Shown here: in pieces, positions 1 to 12,124 of the stretch
Position numbering within the stretch: position 1 is the first letter of the stretch
How the letters are laid out: every line of letters starts with the position of its first letter
Source of the DNA: Ficedula albicollis
Lineage: Eukaryota > Chordata > Aves > Passeriformes > Muscicapidae
Length of the DNA: 64,000 bases
Assembly: GCF_000247815.1 (NCBI RefSeq)
Contig: NC_021686.1
Span: forward strand, 9,500,719-9,564,718
Direction: 5' to 3'
Notes under the pieces: model-generated
Database searches by the model: none
What the model saw: only the letters and a program-made list of their open reading frames with translations
Told to the model about the DNA's origin: nothing
Position numbers and translations under genes: made by a program

Positions 1-519
1 AAAATCCCCATGATCCCTCCCCTGTCACAGCCTGCAGGAGGGAATGGAAACCAGAATGTGAGGTGGAAAAGCCTGAACTTCGTTATGGAGGTGTTTGGAT
101 GTCAGTAATTAAACGAACTGAAATTATGAAGCAAAATTCCTGAGTAGTTTATTAAGGGGAAGTTGATTAATTAAGACAAATCCCTCTCCAGCTCTCCTGG
201 AGCCCCTTTTAGGTCCTGGAAGGGGCTCTGAGTTTGCCCTGGTGAGCATCCCCAGCTCTCCCAGCCTGGCTCCAGCCCTGTGAGATCCTCGTGTCTTATC
301 AGGGCTGAACAAAAGCTGGGGGCACTTCCCAAGCCCTGGAATGAGCCAGGAGCTGTGCCAGGCTGTGCCAGCACCCTGCAGCTTGGGTTTTGGAGTTTGT
401 AGGTGGCACTTTGGTGATGGGAACATGGAATGTCCCCGTGGTGGGAGCGCTCAGGTCTCTCCCTCCCCCTGAGCAGAGCAGGACTGACCTGACTGAAATC
501 CTCTTTTCCCGCTCTCCAG
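1..519 (+). other. CACNA1H: Intron of CACNA1H, 3' part
   Basis: This stretch precedes the first visible exon and ends in a pyrimidine-rich tract with an AG acceptor at 518-519. I see no coding exon, RNA gene or recognisable transposable element in it. The upstream exons of the gene (N-terminus and S1 of repeat I) must lie before the window. Confidence 0.8.
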
Positions 520-653
520 GCGTTTGACGATTTCATTTTCGCCTTCTTTGCTGTGGAAATGGTCATCAAGATGGTGGCCCTGGGCATCTTTGGGCAGAAG
601 TGTTACCTTGGAGACACCTGGAACCGCCTGGACTTCTTCATCGTCATGGCAGG
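520..653 (+). CDS. CACNA1H: CACNA1H exon: repeat I S2 and S3
   Basis: This exon encodes part of the voltage-sensor domain of repeat I of a T-type calcium channel alpha-1 subunit, a plasma-membrane pore protein that opens at low depolarisation. The 134 bases give 44 codons plus two bases of a Gly codon. The peptide starts [14 protein letters not shown], which is the S2 helix with its acidic residue. A linker with [12 protein letters not shown] follows, then the start of S3 (FFIV). The acceptor is a CAG at 517-519 and the donor is GT at 654. The donor (GTCAGT) is weaker than the others in this gene. The split Gly codon is completed by the first base of the next exon. The family is certain. The Cav3.2 paralogue is inferred from later exons, because S2-S3 is nearly identical among Cav3 channels. 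Confidence 0.95.
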
Positions 654-2130
654 GTCAGTGCCCAGCTCATCCCTTCGTCCTGACAGCAGCAAAGTCAATC
701 CCAGGGAGCCAAATCCTTGCCTTGTCCTGGCTGGTTTTCAGAATGCCTTGGGAGCCAGAATCTCCCTAATCTGATTTTTTTAATGCTCACCCCAAAACCA
801 TGCTGGGTTTGGGGGTGGGTTGTGAATATCAGGCAGAGCTGTGGGGGTTTGGAGCAATCCTTTGATCCTAACACATCCTGAGCTGACCCACAGTATCCCA
901 GCGCTCAAAAAAAAAACAAACCCAAAAAGCAGCTCAGCCCCACTCCTGCCCCGTGCCACCAGCAGAGTGAGGCAGGCGTGGGGCAAAGCAGGAGAACTCA
1001 GCCCAAAAACCCCATTAAGGAGGTTGAAATCTCGGTGGGAAAAGCTGGCTGGGAGTTCACCCAAATTCCAAACTCCTCCTGATTTACAACTTAATTCCAT
1101 CTCCCCTAGCTGCTGGTTTGTGCAGGATGTGTTAATAAACAGCTCCAAGGATGATCCTGCTGCTTTTGACACCACTTCCCTCACCCCCACAGGGAATTAC
1201 TGAGTGGAGTAAAAGCTTGGCAAAGCTCAAACTTTTTTTTTTTTTTTTTTTCCCAATAAATAAATGGCTTTGGAAAGCCCAGGCTCTCCTACCTGCTTAG
1301 TACATCCTGGGAAGGGATGGAAAGCTTTAATTACTGCCTGACTTCTGAATTCCTGCGTTCCTAATGACCAGCCTGGGGTTAATTAAAACATCCTTGGAAT
1401 ATGTTGGGGCGTTTTTCCCTTTCCATTAATGCTGTGCCATCTCCCCTGCACTAATGGGGTTTTGTTGTGCTCGTTGTTATTTGTCTGGAATACAATTAGG
1501 AACGGTTTTAGTGCTCTGAATAAAACATGAGCTCTCCTGAGCGGAGCTTCCTTGGAACTCGGGTGCAGTTCCAGCCCGAGAAGAAACACCAGGGACAGAA
1601 AAAAAAAAATAAAAAAAAGCCCCTTATTATTAATTATTTCTTCCTTAATTATGTTTTCCTATAAAGCTGCTGCAGTGTTTAAGGGAGGAGTGGCAGGGGA
1701 AGAGCAGGGAAAACTCAGAATCAGGAGTTTGATTGAGGAGCTGAGCGGGTTTTTCCACATTGGATATGTGGGATGAGCTCTCCTGAGGGTGAGTAGAAAA
1801 TCCCCAACTCCTCAGAAATCCCCAAAACCCAGGATTGGGGGGACCCATGGAGGCAGAAGGGTTGAGCCCTCTGCTCATCCTCAAGGGCAGCTTCAGCACT
1901 GGGAGTTTTGCTGTTGGAATGTGGGAGAAAGTGGCTGGGGAGGCCACTTGGGAGTTTGCCAAGGTTTTCCCCACTTTCCATGGCTGGAATATGTTTGAGG
2001 AGGATGAAAACAGCAGGAGACCCTGCTGCAGGTGTGGCATCATACTCAACAGCATCACTCAGGCTGGAGAAGATGAGAAGAAAAAATCCCTTCCCTGGCT
2101 GATCCTGGGCTATCTCTGGATGGTTTTGGT

Positions 2131-2216
2131 GGATTTCAACCATACCTGGGATATCCATTCCCACCCTCCCAGGTGGTTTTATGGATTTCAGCCATACCTG
2201 GGATATCCATTCCCAT
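2131..2216. repeat. Two-copy 52-bp direct repeat
   Basis: A block containing CCATACCTGGGATATCCATT occurs at 2131 and again at 2183. The copies differ by one base in the shared 33 bases. It looks like a short tandem duplication inside the intron. Confidence 0.7.
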
Positions 2217-2753
2217 CTCTCCAAAGAGAGGCAGGGGCTGGGAGTAACCCTGGGGGAGGAGAAGCCGTGCCAAGGGTTGGGATTCACCTCTCTCACCACC
2301 TTCAATCCAGCATGTGCTCCAAAACTGGAGCTGTTTTTAGCAGGGAACTCAGGACTGGAATAACAAAGCTGCTGTTTCCAGTGAGGGGATGGATGTGCTG
2401 AAGCTATTCCAAGGTTTTTTTGTGGTGAGAAGAGAAACAAGTGATTGGCAGAGCTTTGTTTGCCCCGTTCTGCCTGCTCAGAGGAGCTGGTTTGCCTCAG
2501 CAGCAGCTCCAAAGGGAACTACAAAATAAACACAGCTCCTGCCTCCAGCACAGATCCTGTCTGTGTCTGAAGTTCCTTCCAGCTCCCAGAGTCCTTTCAT
2601 GTTTTCCTTGCCTGAGAAATGTTCCCTGGAACGTTTCAAGCCCGGTGGAACTCGTGGCCTCTCCGTCTGTCCCGCAGTTGGGCTGAAAGCGTTTCCCCAG
2701 GGGCAGGGATGTTCAGGAGAGCTGGAACTGAGAGGTTCCTGCTGCATCCAGCC

Positions 2754-3128
2754 CCTGGAGACATTCCAGGCTGCCAGGATTGGGTTTGACAGCTGAAGGT
2801 TTGGAGCTGTTGATGGCAGAAGACATCCCAAAGCTTTGGGTTTTTCAGAGTAGGGAATCACCCACCAAGTGCCAATCCATCCCAAATTCCCAGCTCCAGC
2901 AGGTTTCTGTGGGGCTTTTCCAAGGGATTTGGGATTTAGAGGTGGGATGTGAGGACATGACCCCATGGCATCCTGGTGCATCCTGGTGCATCCAGGCCCT
3001 GGAGATCTGGCAGGACTGGATTTGGATTTGACAGCTGAAGGTTTGGAGCTGTTGATGGCACAAGACATCCCAAAGTTTTGTGCCTCCTATTTTCCAGTGT
3101 AGGGAATCATCTACTGAGTGCCAATTCA
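2754..3128. repeat. Diverged direct duplication, two copies about 130 bp
   Basis: The segment at 2754-2885 recurs at about 2997-3128 (offset 242). Both carry TTGACAGCTGAAGGTTTGGA, then an ACATCCCAAAG block and a GAGTGCCAAT-like end. The several substitutions and indels show this is an older duplication than the near-perfect ones elsewhere in the window. Confidence 0.7.
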
Positions 3129-3289
3129 CCCAAAATGTTTAGGGGAATGGGGAGGAAGAATCGAGGCAAAAATGTTTATCCTTAAAAATCAGCTGGAAAG
3201 CAAATTATTTGTGCATTTTGTGTTGGTTTGGGTATTCAGGTTTGGTCATGAGAGGAGAGAAAAGTTGGGGTGCAGCTCCTTGTCCTGGA

Positions 3290-3640
3290 GAGTCAGGGAA
3301 TCATGGAATGGGTTGGGCTGGAAAGGGACCTTAAAGATCATCTCATGGGCAGGGACAGCTCCCCCTATCCCAGGTTGCTCCAAGCCTCACCCAGCCTGCC
3401 CTTGGACACTTCCAGGGATCCAGGGGCAGCCACAGCTTCTCTGGGAATTCTGTGCCAGGGTCTTCCCAACCTCACAGGCAGGAATTCCTTCCCAAAATCC
3501 CATCTAAATTTCCCCTCTTTCACTGTGAACCCATTTCCTCTTATCCCATCACAACAATTCCTGCTGGAGTTTCCCTCTCCAGCTTCCTTCCCATCCTGGA
3601 AGGAAAATCCTCCTTTCCAAAGTGTTCCCTGTGCCAGCAA
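3290..3640 (-). mobile_element. CR1 LINE 3' fragment, antisense
   Basis: The plus strand reads from TCATGGAATGGGTTGGGCTG through GGACCTTAAAGATCAT, GGGCAGGGACA and a CACTTCCAGGGATCC-like block, to a TCCCTCTCCAGCTT-like block. This is the reverse complement of the 3' region of chicken repeat 1 (CR1). The copy is 5'-truncated, as is usual for the family. Subfamily assignment needs a repeat library. Confidence 0.85.
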
Positions 3641-3765
3641 AGGCTGGAAAGGACCTTAAAGCTCATCCCGTTCCACCCCTGCCATGACCAAACCCCATCC
3701 AACCTGCCCTCGGACACTTCCAGGCACGTGGAATTGCATCCACAGGAGGAGCTGGAAGCACAGAA
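3640..3765 (-). mobile_element. Second CR1 3' fragment, antisense
   Basis: A second GGCTGGAAAGGACCTTAAAG start follows directly after the previous CR1. It continues through CCATCCAACCTGCCCT and CACTTCCAGG. It is shorter and more diverged, and looks like an independent insertion or a partial duplicate. Confidence 0.7.
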
Positions 3766-3859
3766 TGGATGGATTTGCACCCCTGAGCTTGCAAGGAGTG
3801 ACGTTTTCCTGACTGAGCTTCCCCATGCTGAGTGCTGTGCTGTTTTCCCTCCCCTGCAG

Positions 3860-3957
3860 GATGATGGAATATTCCCTGGATGGACACAACGTGAGCCTCT
3901 CTGCCATCCGCACCGTCCGCGTGCTGCGGCCCCTGCGGGCCATCAACAGGGTCCCGA
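3860..3957 (+). CDS. CACNA1H: CACNA1H exon: S3-S4 loop with DGH motif, S4 sensor
   Basis: This exon encodes the extracellular S3-S4 loop and the S4 voltage sensor of repeat I. The 98 bases give the last base of a Gly codon, 32 codons ([10 protein letters not shown]... to ...INRVP) and the first base of a Ser codon. S4 shows arginines at every third position ([15 protein letters not shown]), the gating charges. The loop carries Asp-Gly-His next to an Asn-Val-Ser sequon. In mammalian Cav3.2 this His (human H191) confers high-affinity block by Zn2+ and Ni2+, whereas Cav3.1 has Gln there. It is therefore the best single paralogue marker in the window. Acceptor CTGCAG ends at 3859 and the donor GTGAGT starts at 3958. 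A minisatellite begins about 30 bases after the donor. Confidence 0.96.
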
Positions 3958-3984
3958 GTGAGTGACACCCTGGGCACGGGGCTG

Positions 3985-4850
3985 GGACAACTGGGAAAGC
4001 TTGGGAATAGCCCCACGCATCTGGGAAACCTTGGGAATAACCCCACTCATCTGGGAAACCTTGGGAATAACCCCCCACTCAGTCTGGGAAACTTTGGGAA
4101 TAGCCCCACGCATCTGGGAAAGCTTGGGAATAATCCCACTCATCTGGGAAACCTTGGGAATAATCTCACTCAATCTGGGAAACCTTGGGAATAGCCCCAC
4201 TCATCTGGGAGACCTTGGGAATAGCCCCACGCATCTGGGAAAGCTTGGGAATAATCCCACTCATCTGGGAAACCTTGGGAATAATCTCACTCAATCTGGG
4301 AAACCTTGGGAATAGCCCCACTCATCTGGGAGACCTTGGGAATAGCCCCACGCATCTGGGAAAGCTTGGGAATAATCCCACTCATCTGGGAAACCTTGGG
4401 AATAACCCCACTCAGTCTGGGAAACCTTGGGAATAATCCCACTCAATCTGGGAAACCTTGGGAATAACTCCCACTCAGTCTGGGAACTTTGGGAATGACC
4501 CCACTCAATCTGGGGAAACTGGGAAACCTTAGGAATAACTCCCACTCATCTGGAAAACCTTGGGAATAAACCCCACTCAGTCTGGGAAAACTGGGAAACC
4601 TTGGGAATAACCCACACTCAGTCTGGGAAACTTTGGGAATAACCTATTTCCACACCTGGATTTCTGAGCTCAGTCTGGGAACATTGGAAATCCTTGGGAA
4701 TAAACCCACTCAGACTGGGAAAACTGTAAATCCTTAGGAATAAATCCCCACTCATCTGGGAAAACTGGGAAACCATGGGAATAAACCCCATACCTGGATT
4801 TCTGACCTCAGCCTGGGGAAACTGGAAATCCTTGGGAATAACCCTCCCAC
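3985..4850. repeat. Minisatellite, about 30-bp unit, 121-bp higher-order repeat
   Basis: The unit is roughly CTGGGAAACCTTGGGAATAA followed by CCCCACTCAT, repeated nearly 30 times with substitutions and small indels. Between about 4110 and 4470, blocks of four units recur at exactly 121-bp spacing (GCATCTGGGAAAGC at 4110, 4231 and 4352). This indicates amplification by multi-unit unequal exchange. The 3' end degenerates. The array starts very close to the donor of the preceding exon. Confidence 0.9.
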
Positions 4851-5814
4851 ACCTGTCTGCTTTGTGTAGCTAATGAGAGGAAATTAATTTAATTTTTAAT
4901 GGCGAGTTAGAGATCATCATTATCATAAGTGGTGTCAGCAAAGGGCAAGGGAGCAGGGAATTGACCCTCAGAGCTGTTTTCTGAGAGTTTTGTGACTTTT
5001 CTAAGGAAAACAACTCTCTCGTGGTGTAGAGTAAACAATGTTCCTCCTAAAGGTCACATCCAAGAGGGATCTTCTTGCCCTGCTGGGTTTGTTTTCCCTC
5101 CTCAGCCACTGAAGGTTTTTCCAGGACTTTGTATTCGGGATTAGCAGCTCAGGAGCTTCTCTTGCTGCTAAACCCCCCACGGAGGGTTTGCTCCATGTGA
5201 AACAAAATTGGGATCATCCTCGATAGGAAGTTCAAGTGGCTCCTAAATCCATTTTCAAGTGGCTTCAGCTGCTTGGCTTCTAAATCCAATTTTAAATCCG
5301 AGTCACCACGTTGGAATAATTCCCTGCTGGAATCAGCCAGCTGCTGAGCAGCCCTTTGCAAGGTGCTCATTCCACAGCAATTCCATTTCCAGCCCAAATC
5401 CACTCCAATCATTGTATGGAAATCGTAGGGATCCTGGCAATTAAAAAAAAAAAATTAAAAAGAAAGTGATATTTCCTGTTCTTTTGGAGTGAGCCAGCCC
5501 CACATCCTGCCTGGATTCAGCACAACAACCTCCCCCAGAAGGGGTTTGATTCCAGGCCCTCCGAGGGAACAGATGGATGTTTACACCCAGGAGCCTCAGA
5601 AATTTCTCCCAGAACTCCCAATTCCACAGCAATTTTTTTTTTTTTTCTGGAAAACAAGGAATGAAATCAGTGAATTCCACAGTGAGGTCCTTAGTTAAAA
5701 ACAAGACCAAGAAAAAAAAAAAAAAAATAGGAGAGGCCAAAAAGGGCCGTGGAACCCTTTGGAGCTTTGTTTTCCTAACGAGGTTTTGTTGCCAGGGTTT
5801 TGGAAAACACAACA

Positions 5815-6190
5815 CAAAGTTTCCCTTTGGGATTTGGGGCTCCAGAGAAGTTTCCCTTTGGAATTTGGAGTTCCAGGAAAAATTCCTCTGGAATTTGGGG
5901 GCTCTGGGAAGTTTCCATTTGGAATTTGAGGCTCTGGGAAGTTTCCCTCTGGAATTTGGGGCTATGGGGAAGTTCCCTCTGGAATTTGGGTCTCCAGTGA
6001 AGTTCCCTCTGGAATTTGGAGCTCCAGGGAAGTTCCTCTCTGGAATTTTGGGGGTCTGGGGAAGTTTCCCTCTGGGATTTGGGGCTCTGGGAAGTTTCCC
6101 TCTGGAATTTGGGGATCTGGGGAAGTTTCCCTCTGGAATTTGGGGGTCTGGGGAAGTTTCCCTCTGGGATTTGGGGGTCTGGGGATGGGG
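5815..6190. repeat. Minisatellite, about 30-bp unit
   Basis: About twelve imperfect copies of a unit like GGGAAGTTTCCCTCTGGAAT followed by TTGGGGCTCT are present. Units vary at the GGGGCTCT/GGGGGTCT end. Both strands stay open over long distances only because the unit is close to a multiple of three. I do not regard either reading as a gene. Confidence 0.88.
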
Positions 6191-7239
6191 TGGAGCAAAG
6201 GGACCCTCTGGGCTCAGAGCTCTCCAGGCTGGGACAAGGATCAGGATTCCTCTGAACTCCTTCAAATCCACAAAAGCCTTCACTATTCCCATGGAATAGT
6301 GGGAATCTGGAGCTGGGGTTCAGCTGGGCTGAGGCAGCAGCCAGGGGAATTGAAAGATTTACACCAAGCTCCAGGGATCCAAACAACTCCAGCTTTTGGT
6401 GGAATTTTGCTCTGAGTCCAACTTGTGCTTGTCTCCCTTGTCCAAAAAACCTTCCAAGATTTTTGCACTGCATTTCCCATGGGATTTTCATATTTTTCCA
6501 ATAGACAGGTGATAGAAAAGATCCCATTTTTAAGGAATTTTCTGTGGGGTGAAATCCAGCGGGTTCAATCCGTGTTTGGAGGTGCCTGAGGAGCAGCTGG
6601 GCTGGGCTGACACCACCAAAGGAGACCTGAGCACCAGGATCAGGATTCCCAAAAATTATTCCCAGAAATTCCTACAGAGCAGATCATCCAGCCTCCACTT
6701 TTCTGGGAGACACCAACCCCATCCACTCAGAACATCAAGAATTTTGCTATTTCAGACCAAAATATTCCAGAACCTGTGCAGAAGGGATGGGAAAATCCCT
6801 GGATTTTGGTGGATTTTGGTTGTTACATTTTCCACGGGGTCGGCACAGCTCAGCCAAGGGATTTCCTTGGAATTCCAGCCCAACTCAGCAGCACCATCCA
6901 ATGCCATTCCCAGCTCTGGGATTTGGGAATGGGGTTTTCCACGAGATCAAATTTACAGCTGGGGCAGAGAAGATGAACCTGGTGCTAAAGCCAGGGAAAC
7001 AGGGAGAAGCAACCTGGAGATTTATCCCTGGGATTCCTGGGCTCTTCCCTGGGATCCAGCCAGCACCGGCGGCTTCCAGGCACAATAAATTCACCCACGA
7101 GATTCTTTCAGCTCGATGCAGTTTGTTAAGAAAAGAAAGAAGAACCCCAGCCAATAAAAACATCATTTCTATTAGAAATTATTCCTTCCAAACCACTGGA
7201 AAAATAGAATTCCTGCAATTTATTCACTTGGCAGGAGCT

Positions 7240-8110
<871 letters not shown>

Positions 8111-8599
8111 TTGGTTTTGCTTTTATTTTTCTCCTTTAGGATTTAAAGCAGGCATCCCATGGAATGGGAATGAAAATCCTGCTCCTTGTTTCAGCCTCAG
8201 TGCTGCTCTTTTCCCATGGCACACTCAACATTCCAAGGAGAGCCCTGAGTGGCTGGAGAACAGCTGGATTCAATCTCTGGGATGATGCCACTAAACAACC
8301 CCAAATACCAAAAGCAGCTGAGCAGAAAAAAATTGTCTGGCATGGGGAGAGAAATTTTACCCATTTTTGGAAAAAAAAGAGGGAGGATATCAGTGGGAGA
8401 GAGGGAAAAAAAACAGGGGAAAATCCCAGCTTTGTCTTTCCAGTGGGGATTGAGACTTTGCTTTTCCAAAAATGGATTTCCAGGAAAATGGGATTGGTCC
8501 CGAGGGGGGACAGTGCTGGGCAGGGCCAGGATCTGGATGTGACAATCCTGGTGTGTCCCTTCCCACCCCGGGTATTCCATGATTCTGTGACAGGACACA

Positions 8600-9560
8600 T
8601 TGGGAACAACCTCCAGGAATTTCAATCCCTGTTGGGAGTAACCACCAGGAATTCCAATCCCCTGTTGGGAATAACCACCAGGAATTCCAATCCCCTGTTG
8701 GGAATAACCACCAGGAATTCCAATCCCCTGTTGGGAATAACCACCAGGAATTCCAATCCCCTGTTGGGAATAACCACCAGGAATTCCAATCCCCTGTTGG
8801 GAATAACCACCAGGAATTCCAATCCCCTGTTGGGAATAACCACCAGGAATTCCAATCCCCTGTTGGGAATAACCACCAGGAATTCCAATCCCCTGTTGGG
8901 AATAACCACCAGGAATTCCAATCCCCTGTTGGGAATAACCACCAGGAATTCCAATCCCCTGTTGGGAATAACCACCAGGAATTCCAATCCCCTGTTGGGA
9001 ATAACCACCAGGAATTCCAATCCCCTGTTGGGAATAACCACCAGGAATTCCAATCCCCTGTTGGGAATAACCACCAGGAATTCCAATCCCCTGTTGGGAA
9101 TAACCACCAGGAATTCCAATCCCCTGTTGGGAATAACCACCAGGAATTCCAATCCCCTGTTGGGAATAACCACCAGGAATTCCAATCCCCTGTTGGGAAT
9201 AACCACCAGGAATTCCAATCCCCTGTTGGGAATAACCACCAGGAATTCCAATCCCCTGTTGGGAATAACCACCAGGAATTCCAATCCCCTGTTGGGAATA
9301 ACCACCAGGAATTCCAATCCCCTGTTGGGAATAACCACCAGGAATTCCAATCCCCTGTTGGGAATAACCACCAGGAATTCCAATCCCCTGTTGGGAATAA
9401 CCACCAGGAATTCCAATCCCCGTTGGGAATATCCACCAGTAATTCCAGCCCCCGTTGGGAATAACCACCAGGAATTCCAGCCCCCTTTTCCCCCAGCCCT
9501 GCAGCTCCGCCCCCATTGGGAATAACCACCAGGAATTCCAGCCCCCTTTTCCCCCAGCCC
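8600..9560. repeat. Minisatellite, 33-bp unit, about 23 near-identical copies
   Basis: The unit is TGTTGGGAATAACCACCAGG followed by AATTCCAATCCCC (33 bp). It runs from about 8663 to 9420 with essentially no divergence between units. Diverged units flank it on both sides, and a two-copy block of about 70 bp with CCCCCAGCCCTGCAGCTCC ends it. Every unit contains the palindrome GGAATTCC. Because 33 is a multiple of three, all six frames can stay open for hundreds of codons. The homogeneity implies very recent expansion and a polymorphic VNTR. Confidence 0.95.
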
Positions 9561-9889
9561 TGCAGCTCCAGAGGATGGGATTTGCTCCATCCCTCCCCTG
9601 GGGTGGCACTGGACAGGGATGGGGTGGCTGGCACAGCCTCTCCTGGGAATTGTGCTGGAGCCAAGGCCCAGCTGGGCACAGAGAGGCTCTGGATGCAGTG
9701 GTCATTACTCATCCCTAATTATTAATTAGCTGGGAATTCTTGGCTGGGCTGGAGGATGCCCTCGTGCTGCGCTGACGGGGCCGTGGCAGCTCCAGCCCCA
9801 CTTTGGGATTTGGCTCCCTGGGATTTCTGTTGGCAAATCCACAGGAGGAGATCCCAGCTCCTGGCAGCAGTGCCTGGGAAAGCTGGGAT

Positions 9890-10095
9890 AGACTGGTGGG
9901 AATGTTGGGAGAGATGAGTGGGAATGTTGGGAGAGATGAGTGGGAATACTGGGATAGAGAGGTGGGAATTTTGGGATAGATGAGTGGGAATACTGGGAGA
10001 GATGAGTGGAAATACTGGGATAGACAGGTGGGAATTTTGGGAGAGATGAGTGGGAATTTTGGGATAGATGAGTGGGAATACTGGTTTAGACGGGG
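9890..10095. repeat. Minisatellite, about 22-bp unit
   Basis: About nine copies of a unit like GATGAGTGGGAATGTTGGGA plus GA are present. Variants alternate between GTTGGGAGA, ACTGGGATA and TTTTGGGATA. It lies about 400 bases before the next exon and is not coding. Confidence 0.85.
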
Positions 10096-10492
10096 CTCCC
10101 ACCCCACTCAGGTTCCATAGTTTTTAGGGGAACAATTTCTGTGATCCATGAGAGGAGTTTGCAATATTTACAAATCCATGTTTTAACAACTCCTCCAGAG
10201 GTTGACGATTCCTGGGAGCTTTTTTTCCAGGAAAAATTGTCCTGCAGCTTGTGTGTCCTTGAATGCTATAGAAAACACCTGGAAATCCCATCCTTGGACC
10301 CACCCTCTGAAAATTGCTTTGTTCCCATTTCCTGCCAAGCCTTTGACATTTGCACCTCCCTTTTCAGCCTCAGGAATTTAGGGAGGAAACACCTAAAATT
10401 GGGGAAATCCCAATTTTTCTGTCCTGGTTGCACATCCGAGGTGGGAATGCTGATTTTTCCCCATGCTAACGTGGTTTTCCCTTCTCCCCCAG

Positions 10493-10652
10493 GTATGAGG
10501 ATCCTGGTCACGCTGCTGCTGGACACTCTGCCTATGTTAGGCAACGTCCTCCTCCTCTGCTTCTTTGTCTTCTTCATCTTTGGGATTGTTGGGGTCCAGC
10601 TCTGGGCAGGGCTGCTGAGGAACAGATGCTTCCTAGACAGGAATTTTGCCAT
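10493..10652 (+). CDS. CACNA1H: CACNA1H exon: repeat I S4-S5 linker and S5
   Basis: The 160 bases complete a Ser codon, encode 52 residues ([10 protein letters not shown]... to ...NFA) and end with two bases of a Met codon. The peptide covers the amphipathic S4-S5 linker ([15 protein letters not shown]), which couples the sensor to the gate. It continues with the hydrophobic S5 helix ([19 protein letters not shown]) and the first turret residues, including the Cys of LRNRCFL. Acceptor CCCCCAG ends at 10492 and the donor GTAAGT starts at 10653. S5 is almost invariant among Cav3 channels. The short CFLDRNFAM end resembles Cav3.2 more than Cav3.1 or Cav3.3. Confidence 0.96.
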
Positions 10653-11159
10653 GTAAGTACAGCAAAAGGAAAAATTATCCACCTTTTTCTTCCGGTTTTT
10701 TTTCTCCACTTTTCTCTTCATTTTTCTCCCTTTTCCAGCAAGGAGATTTTTCTGTCCCCTGCTGGAAAAATCCCAGCGCTCAGCAGGGCTCTGGGTCCTG
10801 CTGGGAACTTTTTGTCTGGAAAAAAAATCCCATTTGTCAGCAATTTCCTGAGGGTTTGAGCAGCTCTTTTGTGAATTCCTGCTGCACCTGAAGGACGAGG
10901 ATGGGAGTGGGTTGGATTAGCTCTGCCTGAGATCCCTGACTCTGGGAGTTGGAGGATTTAGAACAAATTCCCAGCTCTCCAAACAGTTCAGGTCACCGAG
11001 CACACCCCAACCCCTGGCAGGGGCTGATGAGTTGGAGATGCTGCTGAAACCCAGAGATAAAAAATCCTTGTCAGGGTTTAAAGATAAGAAACTCGATGTG
11101 AGAAGCATTAAAATCATTTGGGCACAGCTCTGAGTGTGGGACAGGCTTTGGGACGGGCA

Positions 11160-11225
11160 GGGCCTGGAATCATGGAATTGTTAAGGCTGGAAAACTCCTC
11201 CAGGATCATCAAACCCAGCTTTAAA
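11160..11225 (-). mobile_element. Short CR1-like fragment, antisense
   Basis: GGAATCATGGAATTGTTAAG, then GGCTGGAAAACTCCTCCAGGATCATC, resembles the reverse complement of a CR1 3' terminus. Only about 65 bases are recognisable, so the family call is tentative. Confidence 0.5.
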
Positions 11226-12124
11226 GAGGCAAATTTTCATTTGGGTCCTTCCAGGATAGGTGGAGCAACCCCTCTGGTAATAAACCTTCATTAGTAAATC
11301 TTCATTAATAAACCTGCTCTGAGCCTCACTTGGGACGCCCCAGCCCTGCCCAAGGAATCAATTTAAGCCCAGCCCAGGCTCTTAGTCCTGGTTTGGGCTG
11401 TGCTGCTGGTGTTTGTCTTTGCTCCTGATCTCCCTGGGTAAATCCTGGATAAATCCTGGATCTGGCTCATCCTTTGGACCCTCTTCCTGCTGGGATCAGA
11501 GTGGCATTGCGGAGATGCTCCTGGCTCATCCCAGGTTTTGGGGCATCCCTTGCTGCTCCCTGAGCTGGGGCTGTTGTGCCCCTGTCCCCTCCCAGGACCT
11601 GAGCACCCCCAGCACAACATCAGGATGAAAACCAAGCACAGCCAGCATGGGGGAAAAAAGGGATTTGCCTGGAAAAATCCTTCCAGAGGCTCCTGTCAGA
11701 GATGTCAGTGGCTCAGAGGTGAGGAAATGCCCCAGCCCAGCTCTTAGGGCAGCTCTAACTCTGCGAGAGGAGATGGAGCCTGTAATTACATCTCTGGGTA
11801 ATCATCCGCTGTCTGCGCTGGGATTGTCTGCGAGACAGGCAGGGATCATCCCTCAGGTCCTGCTCCTGCCTCTCACTGCTCAGCCCTGGGGCTTCCAGCT
11901 CCCTCAGCCTTTCCCTGTCCTCTGCACCAGCTCTGGTGGTTTTTATTCATCCCAGCAGGGTGGAAAATCGATGATCCTGCCGTGGCTGTGATTCCACTCC
12001 CACCTCCCCATGCTCCAAACCTTCTCCCGCATCCCCAGCAGGAATTTGCCGGTCACCAAAACCCTCAGAGCCGCCCCAGAGCTGCCATTCCCAATCCCAA
12101 ATCGCGCTGTTCCGGCCTTGCTTG

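Larger units (their letters stand above)
654..3859 (+). other. CACNA1H: CACNA1H intron with CR1 fragments and short duplications
   Basis: This 3.2 kb intron has GT at 654 and AG at 3858-3859. It contains a 19-base T run (1233-1251), a two-copy 52-bp direct repeat, a diverged 130-bp duplication at 242-bp offset, and two antisense CR1 pieces near its 3' end, each listed separately. The remainder looks unique and non-coding. Confidence 0.85.

Noticed and set aside
520..653. Assignment to CACNA1G or CACNA1I
   Set aside because: The S2-S3 exon alone does not discriminate. The DGH loop motif, [14 protein letters not shown] and the ENPFICSS turret sequence fit CACNA1H and not the other two.
8600..9560. 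Possible CRISPR-like array
   Set aside because: Units are contiguous with no unique spacers, the host is a vertebrate, and no cas-like genes exist. It is a VNTR.
8164..9712. Open frames of 320 to 500 codons on both strands
   Set aside because: They are produced by the 33-bp minisatellite, whose unit length is a multiple of three. All frames give short perfect peptide repeats with no domain.
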